Part shown: in pieces, positions 26,456 through 34,265 of the stretch | Layout of the letters: every line of letters starts with the position of its first letter | Position numbering within the stretch: the first letter of the stretch is position 1 | Assembly (NCBI GenBank): GCA_035995205.1 | Contig: DASYKS010000003.1 | Coordinates: 5,735 to 69,734 of the forward strand | DNA: 64,000 bases | DNA from: DASYKS01 sp035995205 | GTDB lineage: Bacteria > Acidobacteriota > Thermoanaerobaculia > Multivoradales > UBA5704 | Direction: 5' to 3' | The notes under the pieces: generated by a model | The model's input: only the letters and a program-made list of their open reading frames with translations | The model's database searches: none | What the model was told of the DNA's origin: nothing | Made by a program: the position numbers and the translations under genes

Positions 26456-27043
26456 CTACGCCACCCTTAGGTCCGCCCGCAGATCGCTGCGGTTCGGAGC
26501 GCGGAGCAGAACCCGCGTACCGCCGGCCGGGGAGCGCGGCCCGAAGTCGACCGCCGCACGCGCCAAGCGGAGGGTCGCGGACTCGCCCCTCAGCGCCTCG
26601 AGCGCCTGCCTGGGAGTCGCATCGTCAACCACCGGGGCAAGAACATCGCCCGGCGCCTTGGCGCGGCGAAGCCCGTCCAGCTGGAGGTAGAGAATCGCGC
26701 GCCCAGGAGTCTCGGGCGAGATTCGTAGCGCGACGGAGAAGGTTGAATCCCCCCACGCCAGCGCCACCCTCTCCTCTCGGTGATCGACCGTCGTGAGCAC
26801 CAGCTCGGCCAGGCCCAGGGTGAGCTTGCCGTACTCGCCCGCGGGGACCGGCACCCGAAACTCGAAAGGAGCCTTTTCCCGTCCGTCGATCGCGATGCGC
26901 CGCGCGAACAAGGGCGAGGCGCCATCCGTCGCCCCCACGACGAGCTTGGTGAGCAACCCGCGCACGGCAACCACCTGAGCTCCCGGTTTCGCCCGCACTT
27001 CCAGGATCAGTATGCCGTCCGCCTTGTCCGCCCCGTTCGCCAT
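26456..27043 (-). CDS. Hypothetical beta-rich protein (possibly DUF4382-like)
   Basis: 195 residues from ATG 27043. No signal peptide or membrane segment is visible. The middle alternates short beta strands with an APFEFRVPVPAGEYGKLTLGLAEL motif, a P-A-G-x-Y pattern seen in DUF4382-like beta-sandwiches; this comparison is weak. Convergent with the ABC permease, 14 bp apart. Function not recognised. Confidence 0.6.
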   Translation of the reverse strand: MANGADKADGILILEVRAKPGAQVVAVRGLLTKLVVGATDGASPLFARRIAIDGREKAPFEFRVPVPAGEYGKLTLGLAELVLTTVDHREERVALAWGDSTFSVALRISPETPGRAILYLQLDGLRRAKAPGDVLAPVVDDATPRQALEALRGESATLRLARAAVDFGPRSPAGGTRVLLRAPNRSDLRADLRVA

Positions 27044-27212
27044 GTCGCCCTTTCCGAGCCGCCGTGTCCCAACTGTTCTGCACTTTAGGGGAGCGGAAGG
27101 GACTCCTCGTTACATCGCGAGGCCATCGATGGTCGGCGGTTGCGCCTGCCCCGCAGGACCCGCCTCCACGATTCTGAGCCCGATGGGCCAACGGCAAATC
27201 CGGCGACGATTC

Positions 27213-27236
27213 GGGAGCCCCGCGAGCGGGGCTCCC
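27213..27236 (-). terminator. Strong hairpin after the secreted-protein genes
   Basis: An 11-bp perfect stem (GGGAGCCCCGC and its complement) with only two bases between the arms. It lies 33 bp beyond the stop of the minus-strand gene at 27269. No T-run follows, so it may act as a Rho-independent-like or mRNA-end-stabilising hairpin. Confidence 0.55.
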
Positions 27237-27268
27237 TTGCCGACGGGCTCAAACCGCTCGGCTACGGT

Positions 27269-27784
27269 TCACCGCGGAAAGCGAATCTCCGACAGTGTCG
27301 CTTCGTCGATCGCTCCGGATGCGATTCCGAGAGAGATCAAGAGGTTTTCGATCTCCGTCGCGTCGGCGGCGGAATTGATCGAACGGGCGGCGGGATCTTC
27401 CGGGTTTCCGCCGTCGACGCGCAGCAGGCCGTCTTTCACCACGTAAAAAATCGCGTCTTCGGCCTCATTGCCGAGATCCTCGATCATGATTCCGTTATAG
27501 CCGAGCACCGGCTCCGGCGCATCGCCGTTGAGGGGGGCGCCCCCGGCCCGTACATTCTCGATCCGGTCCTGAAGATCGGCCACCTGCCCCGGATCGGTCA
27601 GGGTAAAGGTCGGGTTGTCGAGACCCGAATAGATCAGAAAAGTCACCTGCAGCCCCGCCATGATCGGGGGAGGATCGATGATCCCTCCCTTCTGCGCAGC
27701 GGACGGTAAGGGGATGGCGAAAAGGAGGCTTGCGCACAGCGCGCAGGCGCGAGCTGTGGAGGTTCGAGCGGACGAGATCGGCAT
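27269..27784 (-). CDS. Secreted hypothetical protein
   Basis: 171 residues from ATG 27784. Residues 1-31 are a Sec signal peptide (hydrophobic ACALCASLLFAIPLPSAAQ, likely cleaved near Ala-Gln). The mature part is acidic with alternating strands (FTLTDPGQVADLQDRIENV, IFYVVKDGLLRVDGG). I do not recognise it. An ATG at 27850 would overlap the upstream gene and hide the signal peptide, so 27784 is preferred. Last gene of a minus-strand run of secreted proteins. Confidence 0.65.
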   Translation of the reverse strand: MPISSARTSTARACALCASLLFAIPLPSAAQKGGIIDPPPIMAGLQVTFLIYSGLDNPTFTLTDPGQVADLQDRIENVRAGGAPLNGDAPEPVLGYNGIMIEDLGNEAEDAIFYVVKDGLLRVDGGNPEDPAARSINSAADATEIENLLISLGIASGAIDEATLSEIRFPR

Positions 27785-27815
27785 TTCGTGGTTCTCCCGG
27801 GCGCCGAGCTTTGAC

Positions 27816-29009
27816 CTAGTTGATGTTTTCATGACCGTACCCTTCCGCAATGTCGGACCAGAGCATGAAGAAGCCGCAGAAATCGCTGTAGATACCCCTG
27901 TTCGCGGTGCGCGGATCGGTGATGATGTTGCCCGAGTTGTCGCGATTGGTGGCCGAAGTCTGTCCCGGTTTGTGAGACCAGGTGCCGTCCTCGGCCAGGC
28001 GGTACCAGTGGTAGTCGCGGCCGGGCGCGACCACCAGGGCGGCGCCGCTCTGGAAATCGAGCAGGGTGTTCGGATAGTCGGGCACCGGCACCAGCCCGTC
28101 GGCTTCCGCCGCTCGATGCACCCAGAAGCAGCTCATGGCTGGCGACTGCGCCCCCGAAGCGCGGCCCGGCTGCGCGAATGTGTCGGTCGCCTTGTTGTTG
28201 GTGTAGTTGTAGCAGTTGTTCTTTCGTTTCCGATTACTGTTGTTGTTCCAGAAACTCGGGTTGTAGTTGGGCCGCCCCGGATTCATGATGCTCCAAACGT
28301 CCCACATCGGCAGCGCCCGGTTATAGACCAACACCTCGTCGATTCGGTCGCCGAAGCGGGCTCCCGACCAGTCTTTGTGCCCACCGATCATGAAGGGCAA
28401 GTTGGTGTTGTTGATGTTTCCCATCTTGGGCGTCGCAAAACCCGCGCGAAAGCCGTCGATATAGAACGTGACGTTCACCGGCCAGCCCGTGCGATTGACG
28501 CTCACCGCCACGTGATGCCAACGGTTGGGCACCAGCGACCAGGTGTCCTCCGCGTGGAAGTTCAGCCAACCCGTCTCGTCCGCCATCTGCAGCAGGAGCT
28601 GATTGCCCCCGTACACTGCGAATGAATAGCCGCGTCCGTCCGTGCCGCGATTTTCGATGATCGTCTTGATGCCGCGGTTGGTATCGGTGATGCGAATCCA
28701 AGCGGCGAGGGTGAAGCTGCCGGTTCCGAAGTTCAGGTTCGGCGAGTTGTTGACGGTGATGTATTGGTCGCCGGTCAGATTGACTCCCGAATACATCCAG
28801 CCGTACGACGAAGCTTTGGGGCCGATAACACGGCCGGTCTGATTGTAACCGCTGGTATCGGGCGCCAGCTCCAGACCAGGCCAGTAGATCGTTTGCAGGT
28901 GCCACTCGCCAACCAGACCCGCGGTCAGCCGGATCGGCACGGCCTGGCTCGCGACGGGCGACAGCAGTGCCGCCAACACGAGGAGCGGGAGCCATCTCGT
29001 TTTCGACAT
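27816..29009 (-). CDS. Secreted LamG-domain protein with Cys/His-rich C-terminal domain
   Basis: 397 residues with a signal peptide (LPLLVLAALLSPVASQA). Residues about 30-240 form a LamG/concanavalin-like jelly roll: GVNLTGDQYITVNNSPNL, GTGSFTLAAWIRI, RWHHVAVSVNRTG and a final DRIDEVLVYNRAL strand. An Asn-rich linker leads to a second domain with Cys266 in NNCYNYTNNKATDTFAQPG, then RDYHWYRL (His334), TWSHKPG (His346) and IYSDFCGFF. This C-terminal pattern looks conserved and papain/NlpC-like in motif order (Cys, then His), but it has no family name known to me. LamG domains bind glycans or proteins outside the cell. Confidence 0.8.
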   Translation of the reverse strand: MSKTRWLPLLVLAALLSPVASQAVPIRLTAGLVGEWHLQTIYWPGLELAPDTSGYNQTGRVIGPKASSYGWMYSGVNLTGDQYITVNNSPNLNFGTGSFTLAAWIRITDTNRGIKTIIENRGTDGRGYSFAVYGGNQLLLQMADETGWLNFHAEDTWSLVPNRWHHVAVSVNRTGWPVNVTFYIDGFRAGFATPKMGNINNTNLPFMIGGHKDWSGARFGDRIDEVLVYNRALPMWDVWSIMNPGRPNYNPSFWNNNSNRKRKNNCYNYTNNKATDTFAQPGRASGAQSPAMSCFWVHRAAEADGLVPVPDYPNTLLDFQSGAALVVAPGRDYHWYRLAEDGTWSHKPGQTSATNRDNSGNIITDPRTANRGIYSDFCGFFMLWSDIAEGYGHENIN

Positions 29010-29130
29010 CGGAAACTCTCCTTTGATGAGACGTAAGTGCCAGGTGCGCAGTCGCCGAACGGCGCGCCGAACGAATACGCGGAAACCGGAGTGCGTTTTG
29101 GATCAGCGCGAAGTGAATCCCGCCGCGCCT

Positions 29131-29877
29131 CTACGGCCTCTCGGCCGGTACCTCGCCCGCGAAACAGAGACTGGTGCCCAGGTCGTCGATCCCGGAGAGA
29201 CATGCAGACGAGGGAACGAGCTTGCCGCCGACTTGATCCGCCAGGAGGAGGAGCGGGCTCACACCCTCGGCGCCCGGACGCGCCAAAAGCGCCCAATGCC
29301 CGGCGATCTGGAGGGTCAGCGATCGCGGGAAGTTCAGAGTCTCGAACGGTCTCCCGACGCGGGTGAGATAGAGGCGCGCCTCGATCGCGAGATTGCCCGC
29401 GCAGGTGCCGTAAGTTCCCGTTCGGTCGTCCCCGACGAGCCCGATGAGCGTCAGGATCGAAATCGGTTGCACCACCTCGTCGTCGAGAAGAACCTTATAG
29501 GTGAAGGTTCCACACGAGAGCGTCACCACCGCCCCGCCGAGCAGCTCGAACAAGATGGGCCGAACCGAGGCGAACACCATTCCTTCGAGAGGCCCCGTAT
29601 TTTGTTCGAGAACCTCGACCGCCAATCGGCTCCGGTAACCGAGGTTGCCCCCACCGTCGTTGGCGATCACGATCACCGTGCCGCGGATGATCTCCCCGTT
29701 CGGATTGCCGCAGACCGCCCACTCGAGCGCCTTGAGGTCGAGGCCGAGGAGCGAAGCCGGGCTGTCGACCAACGACAAGGAGATCGATCCTGCAAGGTCA
29801 GGGTCGGCAAACGACGTGGAGGCGAACAGGAACATCGTTACCGTGAAGACCATCAGCCCGTGGAAACTTTTACTCAT
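29131..29877 (-). CDS. Secreted hypothetical protein
   Basis: 248 residues from ATG 29877, preceded by a GGAG box. Signal peptide MSKSFHGLMVFTVTMFLFAS with cleavage near FADP. The mature protein is beta-rich with three cysteines spaced as in small extracellular domains (AVCGNPNG, TLSCGTF, YGTCAGN). No recognised domain. It stands alone between the LamG gene and the kinase operon, all on the minus strand. Confidence 0.7.
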   Translation of the reverse strand: MSKSFHGLMVFTVTMFLFASTSFADPDLAGSISLSLVDSPASLLGLDLKALEWAVCGNPNGEIIRGTVIVIANDGGGNLGYRSRLAVEVLEQNTGPLEGMVFASVRPILFELLGGAVVTLSCGTFTYKVLLDDEVVQPISILTLIGLVGDDRTGTYGTCAGNLAIEARLYLTRVGRPFETLNFPRSLTLQIAGHWALLARPGAEGVSPLLLLADQVGGKLVPSSACLSGIDDLGTSLCFAGEVPAERP

Positions 29878-29956
29878 GAGGAGTTCTCCTTGGCCGGACC
29901 CGCCGACCGGTCGAGCGAGCCTGCCTAAGGACGCGTAAAGGGAGTGCCCGTTTGGA

Positions 29957-32809
29957 TCAGAACCGTGAAATGCGCCCACGCACCCGGCGGGTTTCCGGAT
30001 GGTCGGCCCCCCACGCGGCGGAGAGAATGCGTTCGCTCGAAGTCCAAAGCGCCCGCGCCTCGGCCGGCCGCCCTTGGGCGGCACGGCAATCGCCCAGCGT
30101 CCCCTCGGCCAAGCCGATCAGCGCATGTCCTGCCGGCAGCGTCCGGCGTCTCAAGGCGAGCGCCTCGGTCAACAAGGGCTCGGCCTCGCCGGCCCTCCCC
30201 GTTCGGACCAGCACGGCGCCCAGGCCGACCAGCGAGAAAGCGACGTCCGGGTTGTCCGGGCCGAGCACCTTTCTACGAAGCGCAAGGGCCTGGCGGTACT
30301 CTTTTTCCGCCTCGGCGAGGCGACCCTCCGATTGCAGGGTTCCGGCCAGGCCGTTGCGCGCCAGAGCGATCTTCGGGTGCTCGGGGCCGAGCGTTTCGGT
30401 CCAGAGCGCGAGCGCTTTGCGGAACAGCTCCTCGGCCCCGGCGAAGTCCCCCAGCTCGCGCCGCGCCTTGGCCAGGTTGTTCCAGCAGGTCGCGACGTTG
30501 GGGCTCCGCGCCCCTTCCTGCCGCGTGTAGACCGAGACCGCCTCCTGGAGCACCGGTTCCGCTTCCCGATATTGTCGTTGGGTCGCCAGGATCGCGGCCA
30601 GATTGCTCAAGGCGGCCGGCAGGGAAGGATGGTCTTCAAGGCCCGGTCCCCGGAAGATCGCGAGCGCCTCGCGGACGTGCAACTCGGCGCCGCGGAGGTC
30701 CCCGCGTTTCTCGGCGACCGCCGAGAGGCTGACCAGCGCTTCGGCCACCTCCGGATGATGCGGGCCGAACAGCCGGCGTCGCAGGGCGAGCGCCTCGCGG
30801 ATCGACCTCTCCGCCTCGGCATACTTGCCTTGGCGAAAGTACAACCCCGCGAGGTTGGTGAGGTCGGTGGCCGTCTGGGGGTGATCGTCGCCCAGGAGGC
30901 GATGATGAATTCGCCGCGCCTCGTTCACCCACGCGAGAGCGCGGTCGGGACGTTCGCGCGCCACTTCGAGCGTCGCGAGGCCGCTTAAGCTGGCGGCGAG
31001 CGCGAGCTCACCTTCCACCCCGGCGCGACGCTGGATTTCGGCCGCTCGCATCAGGTGTTTTTCCGACCCGTCGAGATCGCCGCGCAGCTGGTCGAGCCAA
31101 CCCCGTTCCGCCAGACACTCGGCGACCGGCAAAGAGTCGATTCCGAGGTACTTCTCCCGCGCTGCGAGCGCCGCCGACAGCAGACGCTCCGCCGTGGCGA
31201 AATCTCCCTGTTCGCGCCGAACCTCGGCCAGAAGTAGAGAGGTGCCGGCCCGATCGAGGGCGGCTTCGCGCGCCTCAGAAGTTCCGCGCAGGGTAAGCGA
31301 CCGCTCCAGAACCACGCCGGCCTCGGTGGAAAGACCGAGGTTCAGATAGGTTTTTCCGATCGCATCCAAGAGATCCAGTTGGCTCTCGGGATGCTGCCTC
31401 AAACCTTCCATCGCCCGCGGAAAGAGGGGCGCGCGGCGGCTTTTGTCCAGCAGCAGGTCTCTCCCGGTATCGAGCAACTGCCGTGCGGTCACCGTCTTGC
31501 CGCGGCTGGTCTCCGGGTCGGCCACCTTGAACAAGTCGATCAGGAAGCGCAGCTGCGCCTCCGCCCGTTGCCTCTCCCGTTCGACGTGCGCCCTCTCGCG
31601 GGCCAGGGCGATCGCCTGCACCGAGGCGACCCCCATCAGGCCCAAGAGCGCCGCCGCCGCGGTCGAAGCCAGCTTGTGGCGGCGAACGAAAGAAGAGAGC
31701 CTGTAGGCGGCGGCCGGTCGCCGCGCTTCGACCGGCCGGTGCGCCAGAAAGCGCTCGACGTCGTCCGCGAAATCGGCGGCCGAGGCGTAGCGGCGTTGCG
31801 GCAGGGGCTCCAGAGCCTTGGCGATGATCGTGTCGAGATCCCCCGCGACCCTTCGCGCGAAGCGCCGCCGCCCGCTCGCCCCCTGGGCCGTTGCCGACTC
31901 GCGAAGCGCCCGGCTGGGAGGAACGACGGCTCCGGAGCCTCCCATCCCTCCAATCATCGGCCGCGTTCCCACCAGCAGCTCGTAGAGCAGCAACCCCAAG
32001 CCGTAGACGTCGGTCGCCGTAGTGATCGGCCCGCCGGCGAGCTGCTCCGGGCTCGCGTAGTCGGGGGTCCGCGGCCGGCTCCCGTCGATCGTGCCCACCT
32101 CCGCGGGCGCCAACAGCTTCGCGATGCCGAAGTCGAGCAGCTTGGGGACGCCGTCGTCGCCGACCAAAATGTTGGCCGGCTTCAAGTCGCGATGAACCAC
32201 CAGATGCTGATGGGCGAATTGGACGGCGCGGGCAACGTCCACGAACAACCGCAGAATCTCTTCGAGACCGAGGTCGTGCTCCCGGCAATGCTCGCCGATC
32301 GGACGGCCGACGATCCGCTCCATGACGAAATAGGGGCGGTCGTCGACCGTCGAGCCGCCATCGAGCAACCGGGCGATGTTCGGATGAACCAGGGTGGCCA
32401 GGATCTGCCGTTCGACCAGGAAGCGGCGCAGGATTTCGTCCGTGTCCATGCCGCGCTTGATCAGCTTGATCGCCACCTGCTGGGTAAAGCTCGCGTCGTC
32501 GCGGACCCCTGAGTAGACCGTGCCCATGCCGCCGCGGCCCAGCTCTTCGGTCAGCCGGTAGGGTCCGATCCTCATGCCGACCAGCGCTCCCGGACGGAGC
32601 GCCTCGATCTCGGGCACCGCGTCGGCGGCGCGGCTCTCCAGAAAATCGCCGGCCTGCTCGGCGGCAGCAAGGAGCGCGAGCACCTCCGCCCGCAATGCCC
32701 TCTCCCCCGCCGCGCACTCGGCCGTGAGAAACACCTCCCGCTCCTCGGCCGGCAGCTCCAGGGCGCGGTGAAAGAGATCCCGCACCCGCTCCCAGGTTTC
32801 AGGTTCCAT
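29957..32809 (-). CDS. Ser/Thr protein kinase with TPR-rich C-terminus
   Basis: 950 residues. The Hanks-type kinase domain spans about residues 80-350: glycine loop GRGGMGTVYSG, catalytic loop HRDLKPANI, DFGIAK and the PDYASPEQL activation-loop end. One membrane helix follows (STAAAALLGLMGVASVQAIA, near 385). From about 480 to the end there are about ten TPR repeats with the kinesin-light-chain rhythm (YAEAERSIREALALRRRLFG, ...ALALRRKVLGPDNPDVA). This architecture is common in Acidobacteriota and Planctomycetota. Its start overlaps the sigma-factor stop by 11 bp, so the two proteins are made together and are likely partners. Confidence 0.94.
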   Translation of the reverse strand: MEPETWERVRDLFHRALELPAEEREVFLTAECAAGERALRAEVLALLAAAEQAGDFLESRAADAVPEIEALRPGALVGMRIGPYRLTEELGRGGMGTVYSGVRDDASFTQQVAIKLIKRGMDTDEILRRFLVERQILATLVHPNIARLLDGGSTVDDRPYFVMERIVGRPIGEHCREHDLGLEEILRLFVDVARAVQFAHQHLVVHRDLKPANILVGDDGVPKLLDFGIAKLLAPAEVGTIDGSRPRTPDYASPEQLAGGPITTATDVYGLGLLLYELLVGTRPMIGGMGGSGAVVPPSRALRESATAQGASGRRRFARRVAGDLDTIIAKALEPLPQRRYASAADFADDVERFLAHRPVEARRPAAAYRLSSFVRRHKLASTAAAALLGLMGVASVQAIALARERAHVERERQRAEAQLRFLIDLFKVADPETSRGKTVTARQLLDTGRDLLLDKSRRAPLFPRAMEGLRQHPESQLDLLDAIGKTYLNLGLSTEAGVVLERSLTLRGTSEAREAALDRAGTSLLLAEVRREQGDFATAERLLSAALAAREKYLGIDSLPVAECLAERGWLDQLRGDLDGSEKHLMRAAEIQRRAGVEGELALAASLSGLATLEVARERPDRALAWVNEARRIHHRLLGDDHPQTATDLTNLAGLYFRQGKYAEAERSIREALALRRRLFGPHHPEVAEALVSLSAVAEKRGDLRGAELHVREALAIFRGPGLEDHPSLPAALSNLAAILATQRQYREAEPVLQEAVSVYTRQEGARSPNVATCWNNLAKARRELGDFAGAEELFRKALALWTETLGPEHPKIALARNGLAGTLQSEGRLAEAEKEYRQALALRRKVLGPDNPDVAFSLVGLGAVLVRTGRAGEAEPLLTEALALRRRTLPAGHALIGLAEGTLGDCRAAQGRPAEARALWTSSERILSAAWGADHPETRRVRGRISRF

Positions 32810-33359
32810 CGGCGATCGGTTTGCCGGTCAAACGGAGAAAGATCCAAGCTTTGGCGAGCGCCCAATCGCGTTTGACAGTCGCCGAGCCGATGCCGAGCGC
32901 CGTCGCCGTCTCTTCGATCGTGAACCCGGCGAAGTAGCGCAGCTCGACGATCGAAGCTTGAAGGGGCGCAAGCTGCCCCAGCTCGGTCAGCACGTCGTCC
33001 AGCGCTTGGACGTCCACCTCGGCGGCGGGCTGCTCGGCGGCGGCATCGAGCAGGGTGATCCGCACGTCGCCGCCCCGCTTCTTCGCCTTGCGCGTGCGGT
33101 AAGCGTCGACCAGAACGCGACGCATGACCTTGGCCGCCACCCGAAAGAAATGGGCGCGGTCCTGCCAATCCACTTTGCGCTGGTCGAGCAGGCGCAGGTA
33201 GGTCTCGTGCACCAGGCTGGTCGGCTGAACGACCTGCTCCTCGCCGCGTTGCAGGATTTTCGCCGCCAGCAGGCGCAGCTCTTCGTAGATCAGCGGCATC
33301 AGCCGATCCACCGGTTTTTCGGGGGGTGCGTCGAGGTTTGGGTCCAAGTCTGGGATCAT
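32799..33359 (-). CDS. ECF sigma factor lacking the acidic region-2.2 motif (EcfP/ECF43-like)
   Basis: 186 residues from ATG 33359. Sigma region 2 (YEELRLLAAKIL...SLVHETYLRLL) and region 4 (LAPLQASIVELRYFAGFTIEETATALGIGSATVKRDW) are clear. Where ordinary ECF factors have D-A-E-D-L-V-Q-E, this one has QPTSLVHE with Thr47 and Ser48. In Vibrio EcfP the missing negative charge is supplied by phosphorylation of a Thr by its operon kinase. Here the next gene is a kinase overlapping by 11 bp, so the same control is likely. No anti-sigma gene is present. Confidence 0.9.
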   Translation of the reverse strand: MIPDLDPNLDAPPEKPVDRLMPLIYEELRLLAAKILQRGEEQVVQPTSLVHETYLRLLDQRKVDWQDRAHFFRVAAKVMRRVLVDAYRTRKAKKRGGDVRITLLDAAAEQPAAEVDVQALDDVLTELGQLAPLQASIVELRYFAGFTIEETATALGIGSATVKRDWALAKAWIFLRLTGKPIADGT

Positions 33360-33524
33360 TAGCCCCCGGCAGGGCTTATTCCCAGAGTTTAGTGAATCTC
33401 CGCCCCGCGCGGCACCGTGAGGAGTCGCCTCGTGGTGAGCCGAGCGATTTTCAATTGCCCGCTCGCGGATCGCGGGATGGAGCGGCAAGCCGTCGGCGAC
33501 ACTGACAGGGCATCGATCGAATCC

Positions 33525-33556
33525 CGGCGGCGGCACCCCGGGTGGAGGCGCCGCCG
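33525..33556 (-). terminator. Hairpin downstream of the aegerolysin-like gene
   Basis: An 8-bp GC stem (CGGCGGCG / CGCCGCCG) with an inner CACC/GGTG pairing, 29 bp past the stop of the minus-strand gene at 33585. It separates that gene from the sigma-kinase operon. Confidence 0.45.
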
Positions 33557-33584
33557 CTCGACGACCAACTTTGCCGCTCGGCCC

Positions 33585-33989
33585 TTAGGCCGGCTTGATC
33601 GTGTACGTGACCTGGTTGACGTTCCCGCCGGTGCCCGTCGCCGACACCTTGTAACGTCCCGACGGAGTGCACGCGATGGTCTGAGTGTTGCTGCCAACAA
33701 AGGGGCAGGAGAAGGTGACTTTGATCGTGGCATCGCCGAGCTTCCAGGTCGCCCAGCCTTCCGTGCCGGAGGGGGAGCTGTCGCGCCCTTGCGAGGCGAA
33801 CGGGCTGCTGTCGTAGGAGCTCACGTTGACCGGGCTCTTGATCCACTTGCCCCACGAGAGGTCCGAACCGGTGATCTCCATCGTCTGGTCCGTGAAGTTG
33901 ATCACCGTGGCCTGCACCTGCAGGTACTCGTAGTTGGGCTGCGGGTCGTGGAGGGTGGCGGTGGAGGAGGTGATCGGTTCGGTGCTCAT
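33585..33989 (-). CDS. Aegerolysin-like protein
   Basis: 134 residues, no signal peptide, like other aegerolysins. The beta-sandwich pattern matches ostreolysin-type proteins along most of its length: VINFTDQTMEITGSDLSWGK (compare I.N....V.I.N...SWGK), ASQGRDSSPSGTEGW (compare CGRSDAAEGTTG) and VTFSCPFVGSNTQTI (compare WDCPWGSKTNTW), then a terminal strand YTIKPA. Aegerolysins bind specific membrane lipids and can pore-form with a MACPF partner. No MACPF gene is in the window. It is a single-gene unit upstream of the sigma-kinase operon. Family call is by pattern, not by search. Confidence 0.8.
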   Translation of the reverse strand: MSTEPITSSTATLHDPQPNYEYLQVQATVINFTDQTMEITGSDLSWGKWIKSPVNVSSYDSSPFASQGRDSSPSGTEGWATWKLGDATIKVTFSCPFVGSNTQTIACTPSGRYKVSATGTGGNVNQVTYTIKPA

Positions 33990-34265
33990 GACGTTTCTCC
34001 CTTGGGTTTAGTTGTTTGCGCCTTGGCCTTGTGGCCGGGCGTCTCGACGCCTCTCTTCTAGAGCACCCTCGGTGCCATCCCGATCGCGCAACCGAAACCT
34101 CTGAATCCATTCGGTTTACCGGATCAGTCTCGATTCCGTCCGCCGCCGAGCCATGGCACCTCCCAGCTCGGCCCTCCCGGGATTTTCCGCCCGGCATCGA
34201 CTAAGATCCGCCTTGTTCCAGAGACAGGTGCATTCGACCGGAGGCAGGCACGAGGTAAACCGCTG

